DNA of 64,000 nucleotides from DASZBX01 sp035943635 (lineage in GTDB: Bacteria; Actinomycetota; Actinomycetes; Streptomycetales; Catenulisporaceae). Of this stretch, positions 42,585-54,500 are shown piece after piece. Both the position numbers and the translations under genes were made by a program. The notes under the pieces were generated by a model. It did not search any database and was not told the DNA's origin. It was given only the letters and a program-made list of their open reading frames with translations. Position 1 is the first letter of the stretch. Each line of letters opens with the position of its first letter. The stretch spans positions 115,754-179,753 of the forward strand of contig DASZBX010000067.1 of assembly GCA_035943635.1 (NCBI GenBank). Direction: 5' to 3'.

Positions 42585-42779
42585 ATGCCGAAGAACAAGA
42601 CGCACAGCGGTGCCAAGAAGAGGTTCCGTCTCACCGGTTCCGGCAAGGTCATGCGCGGCCAGGCTGGCAAGCGCCACCTGCTCGAGCACAAGCCGTCCAG
42701 CTACACCCGCCGGGTGACCGGCGAGGTCGAGATGGCCCCGGCCGACGTGAAGAGGGTCAAGCGGATGCTCGGCAAGTAG
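42585..42779 (+). CDS. rpmI: 50S ribosomal protein L35
   Basis: 64 residues: MPKNKTHSGAKKRFRLTGSG, the canonical L35 opening, ending VKRMLGK. GAGGAG lies before the ATG. Second gene of the infC-rpmI-rplT cluster. Confidence 0.97.
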   Translation: MPKNKTHSGAKKRFRLTGSGKVMRGQAGKRHLLEHKPSSYTRRVTGEVEMAPADVKRVKRMLGK

Positions 42780-42872
42780 TCCCCGGCTCTGCCGGACGGC
42801 TACCGGCCGTACATCGGCCAGATTTTCGTCATACCAGCCCCGAACCATCTCTCATGAGGAGTTGAACACGAC

Positions 42873-43259
42873 ATGGCACGCGTCAAGCGCGCAGTCAACG
42901 CGCAGAAGAAGCGCCGCGCGGTACTCGACCAGGCCAGTGGATACCGCGGCCAGCGCTCGCGCCTCTACCGCAAGGCGAAGGAGCAGGTCACCCACTCCCT
43001 CGTCTACGCGTACCGGGACCGCAAGAAGCGCAAGGGCGACTTCCGGCGGCTGTGGATCCAGCGGATCAACGCCGCGGCCCGCGCCAACGGGATCACCTAC
43101 AACCGCTTCATCCAGGGCCTGAAGGCCGCCAACGTCGAGGTGGACCGCAAGATCCTGGCCGACCTCGCCGTGCACGACGCGGCCGCGTTCACCGCGCTGG
43201 TCGAGGTGGCCCAGAAGGCGCTGCCGGCCGACGTGAACGCCGCCAAGGTCGCGGCGTAG
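42873..43259 (+). CDS. rplT: 50S ribosomal protein L20
   Basis: 128 residues: MARVKRAVNAQKKRRAVLDQ, with YRGQRSRLYRKAKEQV, HSLVYAYRDRKKRKGDFRR and the helical C-terminus, all standard L20. It has a GAGGAG Shine-Dalgarno. L20 is a large-subunit assembly protein and in other bacteria represses this operon. Confidence 0.97.
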   Translation: MARVKRAVNAQKKRRAVLDQASGYRGQRSRLYRKAKEQVTHSLVYAYRDRKKRKGDFRRLWIQRINAAARANGITYNRFIQGLKAANVEVDRKILADLAVHDAAAFTALVEVAQKALPADVNAAKVAA

Positions 43260-43305
43260 TCCGCGCCGCCCGGCGATCCGACGGCGAGAAGAAGGTCCGA
43301 CGCAA

Positions 43306-44133
43306 GTGGCGAGCCCCGTGATCACGTCCACCCGGTCCACCAGGGTGGTCGCGGCCCGGCGACTCGCCACTCGTGCGTTCCGGGCCAGACAGCGCCTGTT
43401 CCTGGCCGAGGGGCCTCAGGCGGTGCGCGAGGCGGTCGCCTACGCGTCGGTCGTCGAGCTGTACTTCACCCAGGCCGCCGACGAACGCTACGGGGACCTG
43501 CTCGACCAGGCCGCCAAGACCGGCGCGACCCTGCTGCCGACCACCGACGAGGTCGTCGCCTCGCTCAGCGACACGGTGCAGCCGCAGGGCATGGTCGCGG
43601 TCTGCCGCTTCCTGGACCGGCCGCTGGAGCAGGTGCTCGCGGCCCGGCCCCGGCTGGTCGCGCTGCTGGCCGAGATCCGGGACCCGGGCAACGTCGGCGC
43701 GGTGGTCCGGGCCGCCGACGCGGCCGGCGCGGACGCGGTCGTGGTCAGCGGCGAGTCGGTGGACGTGTACAACCCCAAGGCGGTCCGGGCCACCGCCGGC
43801 TCCCTGTTCCACCTGCCGATCGTGCTCGGCGCCGCCACCGGCGAGGTGGTCGGCCTGGCCCGGGCGGCCGGGCTGCGGGTCCTGGCGGCCGACGGGATCG
43901 GCCCGCTGGACCTGGACGAGGAACTCGACTCCGGCGCGCTCGCCGCGCCCACCTGCTGGCTGTTCGGCAACGAGGCCAGGGGACTGCCGCAGGAACTGCG
44001 CGAGGCCGCCGACGCAGTGGTCCGGGTGCCGATCCACGGCAAGGCGGAGAGCCTGAACCTGTCCACGGCCGCCGCGGTGTGCCTCTACGCCTCCGCCCGC
44101 GCGCAACGTCGCCCGGGACCGCGCCAGGGCTGA
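43306..44133 (+). CDS. TrmH-family (SPOUT) RNA methyltransferase
   Basis: A 275-residue SPOUT enzyme. It has an N-terminal RNA-binding part (LFLAEGPQAVREAV), the SAM knot with ALLAEIRDPGNVGAVVRAA, CWLFGNEARGLPQEL and the closing IPIHGKAESLNLSTAAAVCLY, the three TrmH motifs. It methylates a ribose 2'-O of rRNA or tRNA; location after rplT is conserved in actinobacteria. Target site not identifiable. Start GTG 43306 or 43318 are both possible. Confidence 0.88.
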   Translation: MASPVITSTRSTRVVAARRLATRAFRARQRLFLAEGPQAVREAVAYASVVELYFTQAADERYGDLLDQAAKTGATLLPTTDEVVASLSDTVQPQGMVAVCRFLDRPLEQVLAARPRLVALLAEIRDPGNVGAVVRAADAAGADAVVVSGESVDVYNPKAVRATAGSLFHLPIVLGAATGEVVGLARAAGLRVLAADGIGPLDLDEELDSGALAAPTCWLFGNEARGLPQELREAADAVVRVPIHGKAESLNLSTAAAVCLYASARAQRRPGPRQG

Positions 44134-44634
44134 GTCCGAGGCGGTTCGGAGCCGGACGCGACGCCGCCGCCCGTCCGGTCGTCCCGGTGTGGATCTCGGT
44201 CCTGATCCCGTCTCACCCGCGGTTGACCACCCGTCAGCTGGTATCCGACGCGGCCACAGATCGCGCCTGCCTCCGCACTCACAGCGATTCCGACGCCGGC
44301 TCAGGCATGCGTCCGCGGGTGTCCGCGGGTGCTCCGGTGGCCGCCCCTCGCGCGCGCCCGCCCGTCCGGGACGGCCGGTTCCGGCGCCGCCGCAAGCGGC
44401 CGATGCCATGTTGTTATGTTGCGCCACCGGCCTTTCACCATGCCAAGCCATAGACTTCGTCAAATCCTGGCAAAGCCCATGACCTGCGCCTTCATGCCGA
44501 CCATAGACCGTTTTGCGGCATTTCGGGAGGGATCAAAAGGGCCCCGGAACATGACCGTGGCGTATGGCGGCGCAATGAAGTTGTGTCGGCCTTGACCCTG
44601 GCGCGGCAGGCGGCTGACCAGAAACAATGACGAC
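44134..44634. other. Intergenic region upstream of the histidine kinase
   Basis: About 500 bases. The left part is GC-rich without coding text; the right part (44400-44620) has lower GC and words such as ATGTTGTTATG that suggest a promoter region. No hairpin or tRNA was recognised. Confidence 0.35.
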
Positions 44635-45699
44635 GTGGATTTCGACGTTTTGCCCGACGGGTTGGTCATCGCGGACGAACACGGCCTGGTGACGGTGTTC
44701 AACCGGGCCGCCGCCCGGGTCACCGGGATCGACCCGTCCGAGGTCCTGGGCAAGCCGCTGGCCGAGGCGCTCCCGCTGGAGGACCTCGAGGGCCGCGGCT
44801 GGTGGGACTCGGTGGACCCCTACGGCGGCCTGGCCATCCGGACCGGCCACCCCGAGATCAGGCTGCTGCTCCCCGGCGGCCGGGACGTCCTGGTCACCGC
44901 GCGCTACGAGCGCTCCCGGGCCGGGACCGGCACCAAGGCCGGCCCGATCGCCCAGGTCCTGGTCGGCCTGCGCGACACCTCGGCCCGGGCCCGGCTGGAC
45001 CGTCGGCACGCCGACCTGATCGCGACCGTCGCGCACGAGCTGCGCTCCCCGCTGACCAGCGTCAAGGGCTTCACCGCGACCCTGCTGGCCAAATGGGAGC
45101 GGTTCAGCGACGACCAGCGCAAACTGATGCTGGAATCGGTCAACACCGACGCGGACCGGGTCACCCGGCTGATCTCCGAACTGCTCGACATCGCCCGGAT
45201 CGACTCCGGCCGGCTGCAGCTGGCCCGCTACCCGGTCGACCTGACCGAGCTGGTCGACCACCAGCTGGCCGGGATGAAGGCCGCGGGCCTGGACGAGGAC
45301 CAGTTCGTGGTCAAGGTGGCCGAGGTGCCCCGGGTGATCGCGGACGCCGACAAGGTGCGCCAGGTGCTGGCCAACCTGCTGGAGAACGCGGTCCGGCACG
45401 GCGGCGGCCGGATCCACCTGACCGTGGACCGGGTCGGCGGCCCGGACGGCCCGGACGGCCCCGGTCTGGTCGAGGTGGTCGTCGCGGACGAGGGCCCGGG
45501 CATCCCGGAGGAGATGATGGACCGGGTGTTCACCCGGTTCTGGCGCGGCAACCGGCGCGGCGGCACCGGGCTGGGCCTGTACATCGTCAAGGGCATCGTC
45601 GAGGCGCACGGCGGCACGATCACCGTCGGCCGGGCCCCCGGCGGCGGCGCCAGCTTCCGGTTCACCCTCCCCGAGGCGGCCGGCTTCGACGAGTTCTGA
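44635..45699 (+). CDS. PAS-domain sensor histidine kinase
   Basis: A 354-residue protein without membrane helices. A PAS domain (about residues 1-110: FDVLPDGLVIADEHGLVTVFNRAA), the HisKA domain with H-box VAHELRSPLTSVKGF, and the HATPase domain with N-box LLENAVRHGG, D-box/G1 VVADEGPGIPEEM, F-box FTRFWRG and G2 GTGLGLYIVKGIVEAHGG. It would autophosphorylate on His in response to an intracellular signal. No response regulator is nearby, so it is an orphan. Confidence 0.92.
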   Translation: MDFDVLPDGLVIADEHGLVTVFNRAAARVTGIDPSEVLGKPLAEALPLEDLEGRGWWDSVDPYGGLAIRTGHPEIRLLLPGGRDVLVTARYERSRAGTGTKAGPIAQVLVGLRDTSARARLDRRHADLIATVAHELRSPLTSVKGFTATLLAKWERFSDDQRKLMLESVNTDADRVTRLISELLDIARIDSGRLQLARYPVDLTELVDHQLAGMKAAGLDEDQFVVKVAEVPRVIADADKVRQVLANLLENAVRHGGGRIHLTVDRVGGPDGPDGPGLVEVVVADEGPGIPEEMMDRVFTRFWRGNRRGGTGLGLYIVKGIVEAHGGTITVGRAPGGGASFRFTLPEAAGFDEF

Positions 45700-45954
45700 G
45701 CCTGTGGCGGCTCGGCCCCGCCGCCGGCTCCGGTCCCCGCGCCGCGCCCGTCCCACCCGCCCCGGCATCCACGGCGGCATCCCAGCGTATCGCCGCCGCC
45801 ACCTCCGCATTGCCCGCCCGCCACCGCCCCTGACCTGCTCCGGGCCGGGCCGCGGCGTCCGCAGGGTGAAAAGCGAACCAGGTCTCGATCGCCACTGCAC
45901 TAGACTGTGCTCTCTTCAACACTCATGACGGACAGCGGGAAGTGGATCATCCGG

Positions 45955-47088
45955 ATGTCGGCACCCAATAAAACCTTTGACCCGGTCGAGGTCGAGGCGC
46001 TCAGCCCCGACGCGGTGGAGCGAGCCAGGGCCGAGGCGCTGGCCGCCTTCGCCGCCGCCGCCGACCTGGCCGAGCTCCAGGCCGCCAAGGTCGCCCACAC
46101 CGGCGACCGCTCCCCGCTGGCCCTGGCCAACCGCGAGATCGGCGCGCTGCCGCCGGCCGCCAAGGCCGAGGCCGGGCGCCGGGTCGGCCAGGCCCGGGCC
46201 GCGGTCAACGCCGCCCTGGCCGCCCGCCAGGTCGAGCTCGAGGCCGACCGGGACGCCCGGGTGCTGGTCGAGGAGGGCGTGGACGTCACCCTGCCCTGGG
46301 ACCGGGCCCCGCGCGGCGCCCGGCACCCGCTGACCACCCTGCAGGAGCGGATCGCGGACGTCTTCACCTCGCTCGGCTGGGAGATCGCCGAGGGGCCCGA
46401 GGTCGAGACCGAGTGGATGAACTTCGACGCCCTGAACATCGACCGGGACCACCCGGCCCGCAGCACCCAGGACACCCTGTTCCTGCAGACCCCGGGCGCC
46501 GGGCTCGAGGACGAGGACGCCGGCCTGCTGCTCCTGCGCACCCAGACCTCCCCGGTCCAGGTCCGCTCCCTGCTCACCCGCGAGCTGCCGGTCTACATCA
46601 TCTGCCCCGGCCGGGTCTACCGCTCCGACGCCCTGGACGCCACCCACACCCCGGTGTTCGGCCAGATCGAGGGCCTGGCCGTGGACAAGGGCATCACCTT
46701 CGCCCACCTCAAGGGCACCCTGGACCACTTCGCCTCGTCCATGTTCGGCGAGGGCATCGACACCCGGCTGCGCCCGAACTACTTCCCGTTCACCGAGCCG
46801 AGCGCCGAGATGGACCTGCGCTGCTTCGTCTGCCGCGGCGACTCGGTGGGCAACCCGGACCGGCCCTGCCGCACCTGCAACTCCGAGGGCTGGATCGAGT
46901 GGGGCGGCTGCGGGATCGTCAACCCGCGGGTGCTGCAGGCCGCCGGGGTCGACCCGCAGGTCTACAGCGGCTTCGCCTTCGGCATGGGCCTGGAGCGGAC
47001 CCTGATGTTCCGCCACGGCGTGGCCGACATGCACGACATCGTCGAGGGCGACCTGCGGTTCACCCTCCCGTTCGGAATGGAGATCTGA
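45955..47088 (+). CDS. pheS: Phenylalanine--tRNA ligase alpha subunit
   Basis: 377 residues, matching Streptomyces PheS from the start (MSAPNKTFDPVEVEAL). It has the coiled-coil N-terminus, then class II motifs: motif 1 HPLTTLQERIADVF, motif 2 RVYRSDALDATHTPVF, motif 3 FGMGLERTLMFRHGV. A zinc-like cysteine cluster (DLRCFVCRG, CRTCNSEGW) is the normal insertion of this type. The ATG 45955 is chosen by family alignment; ATG 45925 is possible. A -10-like TAGACT lies at 45901. Confidence 0.95.
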   Translation: MSAPNKTFDPVEVEALSPDAVERARAEALAAFAAAADLAELQAAKVAHTGDRSPLALANREIGALPPAAKAEAGRRVGQARAAVNAALAARQVELEADRDARVLVEEGVDVTLPWDRAPRGARHPLTTLQERIADVFTSLGWEIAEGPEVETEWMNFDALNIDRDHPARSTQDTLFLQTPGAGLEDEDAGLLLLRTQTSPVQVRSLLTRELPVYIICPGRVYRSDALDATHTPVFGQIEGLAVDKGITFAHLKGTLDHFASSMFGEGIDTRLRPNYFPFTEPSAEMDLRCFVCRGDSVGNPDRPCRTCNSEGWIEWGGCGIVNPRVLQAAGVDPQVYSGFAFGMGLERTLMFRHGVADMHDIVEGDLRFTLPFGMEI

Positions 47089-49559
47089 TGCGCGTCCCGC
47101 TCTCCTGGCTGCGGGAGTACGTCGACCTGCCGGCCGGCCTGACCGGCCGCGACGTGGCCGAGGCGCTGATCCGGATCGGCTTCGAGGTCGAGGCCGTGCA
47201 CCAGTCCGGGCTGGGCCTGACCGGCCCGGTCCTGGTCGGCCAGGTGCTCGAGATCGACGAGCTCACCGGCTTCAAGAAGCCGATCCGGTTCTGCCAGGTG
47301 AAGGTCGGCCCGCAGGACGTGCGCGGCATCGTCTGCGGCGCCCGCAACTTCGCCACCGGCGACAAGATCGTCGCCGCGCTGCCCGGCGCGGTCCTGCCCG
47401 GCGACTTCAAGATCGCCGCCCGGACCACCTACGGGCACGTGTCCGACGGCATGATCTGCTCGGCCCGCGAACTGGGCCTGGGCGAGGACCACGACGGCAT
47501 CATCGTGCTGCCGGACGAGTGCGAGGTCGGCGCGGACGCGATCGAGCTGCTCGGCATCCGGGACGAGGTGCTGGACATCGCGGTCACCGCGGACCGCGGC
47601 TACTGCCTGTCCCTGCGCGGCATCGCCCGCGAGGCCGCGATCGCGTTCCACCGCTCGCTGCGCGACCCGGCCCTGCTCGACACCCCGGCCCCCTCCCAGG
47701 TCGGCTACCCGGTCCGGCTCAACGACCCGGCCGGCTGCGACCTGTTCGCCGCCCGGGTGGTGCGCGGGATCGACCCGCTGGCCCCGTCCCCGCTCTGGAT
47801 GCAGCGGCGGATCCAGCTGGCCGGGATGCGCCCGATCTCGCTGATCGTGGACATCACCAACTATGTCATGCTCGAGATCGGCCAGCCGCTGCACGCCTAC
47901 GCGCTGGAGAAGCTGACCGGGCCGCTGACCGTGCGCCGGGCCGCCCCCGGCGAGGGGATCGAGACCTTGGACGGCAAGTACCGCAAGCTCGACCCGGCCG
48001 ACCTCGTGGTCACCGACCTGTCCGGCCCGATCGGGATGGCCGGGGTGATGGGCGGGGCCTCCACCGAGGTCGGCCCGATGACCACCGACGTGCTGATCGA
48101 GGGCGCGCACTGGGACCCGGTCACCATCGCCCGCACCGCCCGCCGGCACAAGCTGCCGTCCGAGGCGGCCCGCCGGTTCGAGCGCGGGGTCGACCCCCGG
48201 GCCGCGGCCGCCGCGGTGCAGCGCACCGTGGACCTGCTCGCCCTGCTCGGCGGCGGCACGGCCGACCAGGCGGTCACGGTCGAGTCCACCCGCCCGGCGG
48301 CGCCGGCCGCGATCGCGATCGACGTCACCCTGCCCGGTGCGATCGCCGGGCTGGAGTACACCCGGGAGACCGTGGTCGGCCGGCTCCAGGAGGTCGGCTG
48401 CGCGGTCGAGGGCAGCGGGGGCCTGCTGGTCACCCCGCCGACCTGGCGCCCGGACCTGACCGACCCGAACGACCTGGCCGAGGAGGTGATCCGGCTGGAG
48501 GGCTACGACCGGATCCCGTCGGTCATGCCCCCGGTCCCGCCCGGCCGCGGCCTGACGGTCAAGCAGCGCTACCGCCGCCGGGTCGGCCAGGCCCTGGCCG
48601 GGGCCGGCTACGTGGAGGTGCTCTGCTACCCGTTCGTCGGCCAGGGCGACTTCGACGCGCTCGGCCTGTCGGCCGAGGACCCGCGCCGCACCGCCCTGCG
48701 GATCCTGAATCCGCTCTCCGAGGAGCAGCCGGAACTGCGCACCACCATGCTGCCCGGGCTGCTGGCCACCCTGCGCCGCAACCTCGGCCGCGGCCTGACC
48801 GACGCCGCGCTGTTCGAGACCGGCCTGGTCTTCCACCCGCGTCCGGGCGCGCCCGCCCCGCCCCGGCTGTCCGCCGAGGCCCGGCCGAGCGACGAGCAGC
48901 TGGCCGCGCTCGAGGCCGCGCTGCCGGACCAGCCCCGGCACGCCGCCGCGGTGCTGACCGGCGAGCGCGAGCCGGCCGGCTGGTGGGGCCCGGCCCGCCC
49001 GGCCGGCTGGGCCGACGCGGTCGAGGCGGCCCGCGCGGTGGCCCGGGCCTGCGGGGTCGATCTCGTGGTGGCCAAGGGCGAGACGGCGCCGTGGCATCCA
49101 GGCCGCTGCGCCGAGCTGAGCGTCGGCGGCCGCGTGGTCGGCCACGCCGGCGAGCTGCACCCGAAGGTGCTCGAACAGCTCGGCCTGCCCGCGCGCACCT
49201 GCGCGATGGAGCTGAACCTGGATCTGCTGCTGCCGGACGAGGACGTCCCGGTCCGCGGCCCCGAGGTCTCCGGCTTCCCGGCCGCCAACCAGGACGTCGC
49301 CTTGGTGGTCGGCGCGTCGGTCCCGGCCGCCGCGGTGCACGCCGCGCTGGTCGAGGGCGCCGGCCCGCTGCTCGAGACCAGCCGCCTGTTCGACCTCTAC
49401 CAGGGCGAGCGGGTCGAGCAGGGCACGAAGTCCCTGGCCTTCGCGCTCAGCTTCCGCGCCGCGGACCGCACCCTGACCGCGGACGAGGTGGCCGGCGCCC
49501 GCGACGCCGCGGTCGCCCTGGCCGGCGAGCGCACCGGAGCCGTGCTGCGCGGGGCGTAG
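47088..49559 (+). CDS. pheT: Phenylalanine--tRNA ligase beta subunit
   Basis: 823 residues. N-terminal tRNA-binding (EMAP-like) domain (about 40-150), B3/B4 editing domain with RGIAREAAIAFHR and the MGVMGG-type GMAGVMGGASTEVG, B5, core catalytic-like fold, and C-terminal FDX-ACB anticodon-binding domain ending SFRAADRTLTADEVAGARD. ATG overlaps the pheS stop (TGATG). It forms the (alpha beta)2 synthetase. Confidence 0.95.
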   Translation: MRVPLSWLREYVDLPAGLTGRDVAEALIRIGFEVEAVHQSGLGLTGPVLVGQVLEIDELTGFKKPIRFCQVKVGPQDVRGIVCGARNFATGDKIVAALPGAVLPGDFKIAARTTYGHVSDGMICSARELGLGEDHDGIIVLPDECEVGADAIELLGIRDEVLDIAVTADRGYCLSLRGIAREAAIAFHRSLRDPALLDTPAPSQVGYPVRLNDPAGCDLFAARVVRGIDPLAPSPLWMQRRIQLAGMRPISLIVDITNYVMLEIGQPLHAYALEKLTGPLTVRRAAPGEGIETLDGKYRKLDPADLVVTDLSGPIGMAGVMGGASTEVGPMTTDVLIEGAHWDPVTIARTARRHKLPSEAARRFERGVDPRAAAAAVQRTVDLLALLGGGTADQAVTVESTRPAAPAAIAIDVTLPGAIAGLEYTRETVVGRLQEVGCAVEGSGGLLVTPPTWRPDLTDPNDLAEEVIRLEGYDRIPSVMPPVPPGRGLTVKQRYRRRVGQALAGAGYVEVLCYPFVGQGDFDALGLSAEDPRRTALRILNPLSEEQPELRTTMLPGLLATLRRNLGRGLTDAALFETGLVFHPRPGAPAPPRLSAEARPSDEQLAALEAALPDQPRHAAAVLTGEREPAGWWGPARPAGWADAVEAARAVARACGVDLVVAKGETAPWHPGRCAELSVGGRVVGHAGELHPKVLEQLGLPARTCAMELNLDLLLPDEDVPVRGPEVSGFPAANQDVALVVGASVPAAAVHAALVEGAGPLLETSRLFDLYQGERVEQGTKSLAFALSFRAADRTLTADEVAGARDAAVALAGERTGAVLRGA

Positions 49560-49583
49560 CCCGGCCGGATCCCGAAGTCGGGC

Positions 49584-49630
49584 GGCGCCCGTCGTTTCTC
49601 TCCGTGGGGGAGAGGCGGCGGGCGCCTTCT
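49584..49630 (+). terminator. Terminator after pheT
   Basis: GGCGCCCGTCG (49584-49594) pairs with CGGCGGGCGCC (49616-49626) with one central mismatch, with a nested CTCTCC/GGAGAG stem and a following TTCT. Confidence 0.75.
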
Positions 49631-49794
49631 GCTGCCCGGGGACAGCGCTGCGCCTCCCAGAAAACGGCTCTGACCTGGTAGTTCACGACGGACCAGCACC
49701 GCCGCGGGCCGTGAAACCGCGGTGAAACCGCCCTGATCCGCCCTGCCCGCACTCTGATGTCACTGCACTTCACAACGGCGGAAGCAGAGACACC

Positions 49795-50762
<968 letters not shown>

Positions 50763-50766
<4 letters not shown>

Positions 50767-51545
50767 CCTCGTACGCCCTCACCGACTCGGCGACCATGCT
50801 GCGCCGTAGCCTGCGCCACACCGTCCGCTACCCGGTCATGATGATCGCGTTCCTGGCCGTCCCGATCCTGCTGCTCCTGCTGTTCGTCGGCGTGTTCGGC
50901 GGGGCGATCAAAGGCACCGTGGCCGGAGCCGCGCACGGCGGCTCGTACATCGACTACATCGTCCCCGGCATCCTGCTGATCACCGTCGGCTACGGCTGCT
51001 CGACCACCGCGCTCGCCGTCAACAAGGACATGACCGAGGGCATCATCGCCCGGTTCCGCACCATGAAGATCCTGCGTACCTCGGTGCTGACCGGGCACGT
51101 CATCGGCGCTGTGCTGCGGACGCTGATCGCCATCGTGCTCGTCGTCGCGGTCGGGTTCGCGATGGGCTTCCGGGCGCACGCCGACGCCCTGGCCTGGCTC
51201 GCCGCCGCCGGGATCCTGCTGCTGGTCAGCCTCGCGCTGACCTGGCTGGCGGTCGCGTTCGGCCTGGCCGCGAAGAACCCCGAGGGCACGACCGGGTTCT
51301 CGCTGCTGGTCCAGCTGCTGCCGTTCGTCAGCAGCGCGTTCGTCCCGCCGGACTCGATGACCGCCGGGGTGCGCTGGTTCGCTGCGAACGAGCCGTTCAC
51401 CCCGATCATCGACACGATCCGAGGGCTGCTGCTGGGCGGTCCGATCGGACACACCGGGATCATCGCGGTGGCCTGGTGCGTCGGCCTGACGCTGGTCGGC
51501 TACCTGTGGTCGCGCAGCCTGTTCAACCGCGACCCTGGACGGTAG
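50763..51545 (+). CDS. ABC transporter permease, DrrB type
   Basis: A 260-residue membrane protein with six hydrophobic helices and the ABC-2 signature region (LLGFAFGLAAKNPEGT, FVPPDSMTAGVRWFAANEPFTPIID). ATG overlaps the ATPase stop by 4 bases (ATGA). It forms the pore of the efflux system. Its 3' end overlaps the 3' end of the convergent SARP gene by 23 bases. Confidence 0.9.
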
Positions 51546-54500
51546 CCAGGGCCACGGCGCGCAGGGCGTCCTGGTCCAGGGCGGCGTATGACGACACCGC
51601 GTCGTCATACGCCGCCCTGTCGGCTTTCTCGGCGGCCTCGCGGATGCGGGCCGAGGACATGGTCGGCTGGAACCCGCGCAGATACCCGAAGCGCTCGGCC
51701 AGCGCGACCGCGGCCGCCCCGGACGCCTCGCCCCGGCTGATCCGGACCATCGCCAGCGCGAGCAGCAGCGTGCCGCAGACCAGGTAGTCCACCTGGTACG
51801 CCGGGCGCGCGACCGGGTTGGCGAGCAGGGCGGCCAGCTTGTCCGGCAGCCCGGCGACGGTCTCCTCGACCAGGTCGAGCCGCCCGTGCTGGGCATGCGC
51901 GACCACGACGACCGACTGGATCTCCAGCGTCCACGGCTCCAGTCCCGGCGGGTCGCTCTGGAACAACGGATCCTGCGAACCCAACGCCGGGTCCGCGGCC
52001 CGGCGCCACATACGCAGCCCGGCCTCGGTCTCACCCCGGGCCAACAGGATCTCCGCGCGCACGCCCAGATGGTAGGAGGCCTGGCCGAAGGAGTCCCCGC
52101 CCTGGTCCGCCTCGGCCCGCTCGAACCAGTACTCCGCCTCGTCGATGTCGCCGAGTTGCAGGCTCGCGGTGACCATGCCCCAGCGGATGTCGATCACGTC
52201 CGGCCACGGGCCCATCGCCTCCAGCGCGGCCCGGATGTGCCGGCGCGCCTTCTCGCTCTGTTCCAGGTTCAGGCACAGCTCGCCGATCCGGCCGTGCGCG
52301 GACACCAGGACCCACGCGGTGCCCTGGTGCCCGAGCAGCTCGAGCATCCGCTCGGCGGCCGCCAGCGCGCGCGGCAGGTCGCCCGACTGCTCCCAGATGT
52401 AGCTGGCGACGCCGTTGGCGACCCCGGCCAGCAGCGGTTCGGCGCGGTCGCAGAGCGCGAGCACCTCGGCCGGGCCCGCGGCGCAGATCACGCTCGCCAT
52501 CGCGCGCACCAGGGTGTCCGGCGCGGCCGGCGGCAGGCGGCGCAGGACGACCTGCAACCGCGCCGCGCCGGGGCCCTGCACGGCGAGCGTGTTCAGCACG
52601 CAGATCGTCGCCGCGGTCCGGGTCGGCTCGACCAGGTCCGGTTCGGGCCGGAAGTGGGACAATATGCGGCTGATCTCGCCGGAGAGCCAGGCGATCCGGC
52701 TGTACCCGGCTTCGAGCGTCCACAGGCAGGCCAGGGCGGCCGAGGTCGCGGCGACGATCGCGCCGTCCTCGGCGTCCAGGCCGTGCCGCAGGGCTTGCAG
52801 CAGGTTGTCCTGGTCGGCGCCGATCCGCTCCAGCGGGAGGAACGGATCGGCCGCGAAGGCCGCATCATGGTTGGCCGCCCCGAAATCGCGGGCCCAGGCG
52901 AGGAAACCGGCCATCACCCGCTCGGACTCCCCGGCCTGCGCCCTAGCGGCCGTGCTGAACTCGCGGACCGTCTCCAGCATCCGGAAACGAGTGCCCGCGG
53001 GCGTGTCGACCGTCTTGAGCAGGGACTGGTCGACCAGCTGCTCCAGAACGAGATCGTCGCCGACCAGCTGGACCGCGGCGTCCGCGGTGAAGCCGCCGGG
53101 GAACACCGACAGCGCGCGCATCGCCTCCTGACCGGCCGGTTCGAGCAGGTTCCAGCTCCACTCGACCACGGCCTGGAGCGTGCGGTGGCGTTCCGGGGCG
53201 TCGCGCGAACCGCCGCGCAGCAGCGCGAAGCGGTCGCCGAGCCGCCGGGCGATGTCGGCCACGGACATCACCCGCACCCGCGCGGCGGCCAGTTCGACCG
53301 CGAGCGGCAGCCCGTCCAGATGCCGGCACAGGTCCCGGACCGCGTCGGCGGGCAGGTCCACGGTCGGCCGGGCGGCGGTCGCGCGCCGGGTGAACAGCTC
53401 CTGGGTGGTCGCCAGGTCGAGCTCGGGCAGCAGGTAGACCGCCTCGGAGGACAGGCCGAGCGGAGTGCGGCTGGTGGTCAGGATCCGCAGGTCCTTCGTC
53501 ATCGAGACCAGGGTCCGGACCAGCTCGGCCGCGCCGCGGACGACCTGCTCGCAGTTGTCCAGCACGAGCAGGACCGGCCCGGTGCCGAGCGTCTCGACGA
53601 TGGCCGCCGCGATCCGTGCCTGCTGTCGGTGGTCGTCGGCGATCTGGGCCGCGGGCTGGGTCTGGATCTGCGATTGGGCCCGCGGGTTCTCGCCGGAACC
53701 GAGCGCGGCCGCGACTTCGAGCGCGACGTCGCCGTCGTGCGCCACTGCGGCCAGCGGCACGAAGTGCACCACCCGCTGGCGCGCGTTGCGGCTCACGGCG
53801 TGCGCCAGGCGGGTCTTGCCGAGCCCGCCGGGGCCGATGATCGAGGCGACCCGCGAGGCCCCGAGCAGGTCGGTCACCGCGGCGATGTCCTCGTCCCGGC
53901 CGAGCAGCGGGTTCGGTTCGTGCGCGATGCCGTGCCGGACGGCCGGGCGCTCGCCCTTGAGCAGCTGCTGGTATCCGGCTTTGAGCGCGGGGCCCGGTTC
54001 GGTGCCCAGTTCCTCGCGCAGGGTCCGGCGGTAGGCGTCGTACCTGGCCAGCGCGGCCGAGGGACCGGCGGACGCAGCCTCGCTGCGCAGCAGTTCGAGC
54101 AGTGCCTCCTCGTCCCATGGCCGTTCCCGGACCACCTCGGCCAGCGGCTGCACGGCCTCGGCGGCCCGGCCGAGCCGGGACAGCGCCAGCGCCCGGGCCC
54201 GGACCAGCGGCCGCCGGGTCGCGGCCCGTTCCGTGCGCAGGACGGACAGCGGATCGCCCAAGCCCGGATCGGCGTCCTCGGCCCCGGCCCACAGGGCCAG
54301 CCCGGCCTCGGCCTGCGCGAGCGCCGCCGCGTGGTCCCCGGCCCGGGCCTGCTGCGCGCTCGCGGACACGCTGAGCAGCACCGCGGACGCGTCGATCTGG
54401 TCCTCGCTCAGCGCCAGCCGGTACCCGAGCGACGTGCGCGCCACCACGTCCGACCCCAGCTGCGAGCGGACCCGGGAGACCAGGATCTGCAGCGCCTTGG

